This document shows positions 5,323 to 6,004 of a stretch of DNA of 6,004 bases, in pieces; position 1 is the first letter of the stretch; each line of letters begins with the position of its first letter. The notes beneath the pieces are model-generated. The model did not search any database. It saw only the letters and a program-made list of their open reading frames with translations, and had not been told where the DNA came from. Made by a program: the position numbers and the translations under genes. The DNA is from Pseudomonadota bacterium. Its GTDB lineage: Bacteria; Pseudomonadota; Alphaproteobacteria; Rhizobiales; Xanthobacteraceae. The stretch is taken from positions 1-6,004 of the forward strand of contig JAEXXW010000010.1 of assembly GCA_023405565.1 (NCBI GenBank), written 5' to 3'.

Positions 5323-6004
5323 ATGATCAGGCACGTCACACCGGCAGCAACAACTTTTACCGGCGCAAGCGGCAACACGCTTGTCAGTGACGTATTCGGC
5401 GATCAGGGTGCGCCCGTCATACTGCTGCATGGTGGCGGCCAGACACGCCATGCCTGGCGCGCAACGGCGGCACAACTCGCGCAGCGTGGCTGGACGGCTT
5501 ACGCCATCGACCAGCGCGGTCATGGCGATTCCGCGTGGGTGGATGATGGCGCCTACACGTTTGAGGATTTTGCGCAGGATGTGAAAGCAATTGCTGCCGA
5601 ACTGGAGCAGCGGACGGGGCACAAGCCGGCAGCCATCGGCGCATCGCTCGGTGGTCTCTCGTCCTTGCTGGCCGAAGGCGAAACACGGCGCGATACCGGC
5701 CAGCATCTTTTGTCGTCTGTCGTGTTGGTCGATATCACTCCGCGCGTCGACTATGAGGGTGTCGCCAAGGTGCAGGGCTTCATGCGTGCCCATGCCAGGG
5801 AGGGCTTTGCCACGATCGAGGAGGCGGCAGATGCTGTCGCCGAATATCTGCCGCATCGGCCACGTCCCAAAAGCAACGAGGGACTGAAGAAAAACCTGCG
5901 ATTGTCACCGGATGGCCGCTGGCGCTGGCATTGGGATCCGCGTTTCATGGACGCGCGCAAAGGTTTCGATCCCGACCGCCAGCGCATGGAACAAAAGCTG
6001 CTGG
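5323..6004 (+). CDS. Second alpha/beta-fold hydrolase, N-terminal part (cut by window edge)
   Basis: The frame is open from the ATG at 5323 to the window edge, giving 227 residues. It contains the oxyanion motif HGGGQTRHAW (36-45), DQRGHGDS (63-70) and the nucleophile elbow GASLGG (106-111, S108), followed by the strand VVLVDITPR (133-141). The catalytic His, expected near the C-terminus, would lie beyond the right edge. The HGGGQTRHAW and GASLGG signatures differ clearly from those of the preceding hydrolase, so this is a different subfamily and not a recent duplicate. Relatives are usually annotated only as alpha/beta hydrolase or non-haem peroxidase-like; the substrate is unknown. The gene starts 8 bp after the previous stop. 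GAGAGG at 5303-5308, inside the upstream coding end, is a distant possible ribosome-binding site, so co-transcription and perhaps translational coupling are likely. Confidence 0.92.
   Translation, partial: MIRHVTPAATTFTGASGNTLVSDVFGDQGAPVILLHGGGQTRHAWRATAAQLAQRGWTAYAIDQRGHGDSAWVDDGAYTFEDFAQDVKAIAAELEQRTGHKPAAIGASLGGLSSLLAEGETRRDTGQHLLSSVVLVDITPRVDYEGVAKVQGFMRAHAREGFATIEEAADAVAEYLPHRPRPKSNEGLKKNLRLSPDGRWRWHWDPRFMDARKGFDPDRQRMEQKLL

Overview
The window is GC-rich throughout (above 60% by eye). Its genes are tightly packed, Shine-Dalgarno sites are mostly weak, and codons strongly favour G or C in the third position. This, together with the protein types, suggests an alphaproteobacterium, most likely of the Hyphomicrobiales/Rhizobiales (Bradyrhizobium-like relatives). 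That placement is inferred from gene content and style, not from a marker gene.

Positions 1-1642 form a copper-handling module. A divergent pair is present: on the minus strand, the first 438 residues of a CPC-type heavy-metal P-type ATPase (copA-like, cut by the left edge), and on the plus strand a 91-residue CsoR-type copper-sensing repressor with the full Cys-His-Cys ligand set. The 51-bp gap between them holds a perfect 7-bp inverted repeat, TATACCC-5-GGGTATA. It sits between a good -35 and a good -10 element for csoR, and the expected transcription start falls on or next to the csoR ATG. The likely circuit is that apo-CsoR blocks the divergent promoters, and Cu(I) releases it so that the exporter is made.

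Positions 1652-3114 hold a minus-strand pair: a small zinc-finger protein of the zf-CHCC (NDUFS6-like) family, followed 17 bp later by a 397-residue group A FAD monooxygenase of salicylate-hydroxylase type. The monooxygenase and csoR converge on a perfect 10-bp hairpin that contains both stop codons.

Positions 3115-3342 are a divergent intergenic region with only weak promoter-like sequences. Positions 3343 to the right edge carry three plus-strand genes: a 387-residue membrane protein of unknown function, a complete 250-residue alpha/beta hydrolase, and, 8 bp after it, a second and different alpha/beta hydrolase cut by the right edge after 227 residues. The two hydrolases are probably co-transcribed.

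No RNA gene, CRISPR array, insertion sequence, attachment site or origin was seen. Most of the content belongs to known families. The parts most worth a second look are the apparently leaderless csoR with its embedded operator, the double-stop hairpin, and the uncharacterised membrane protein.
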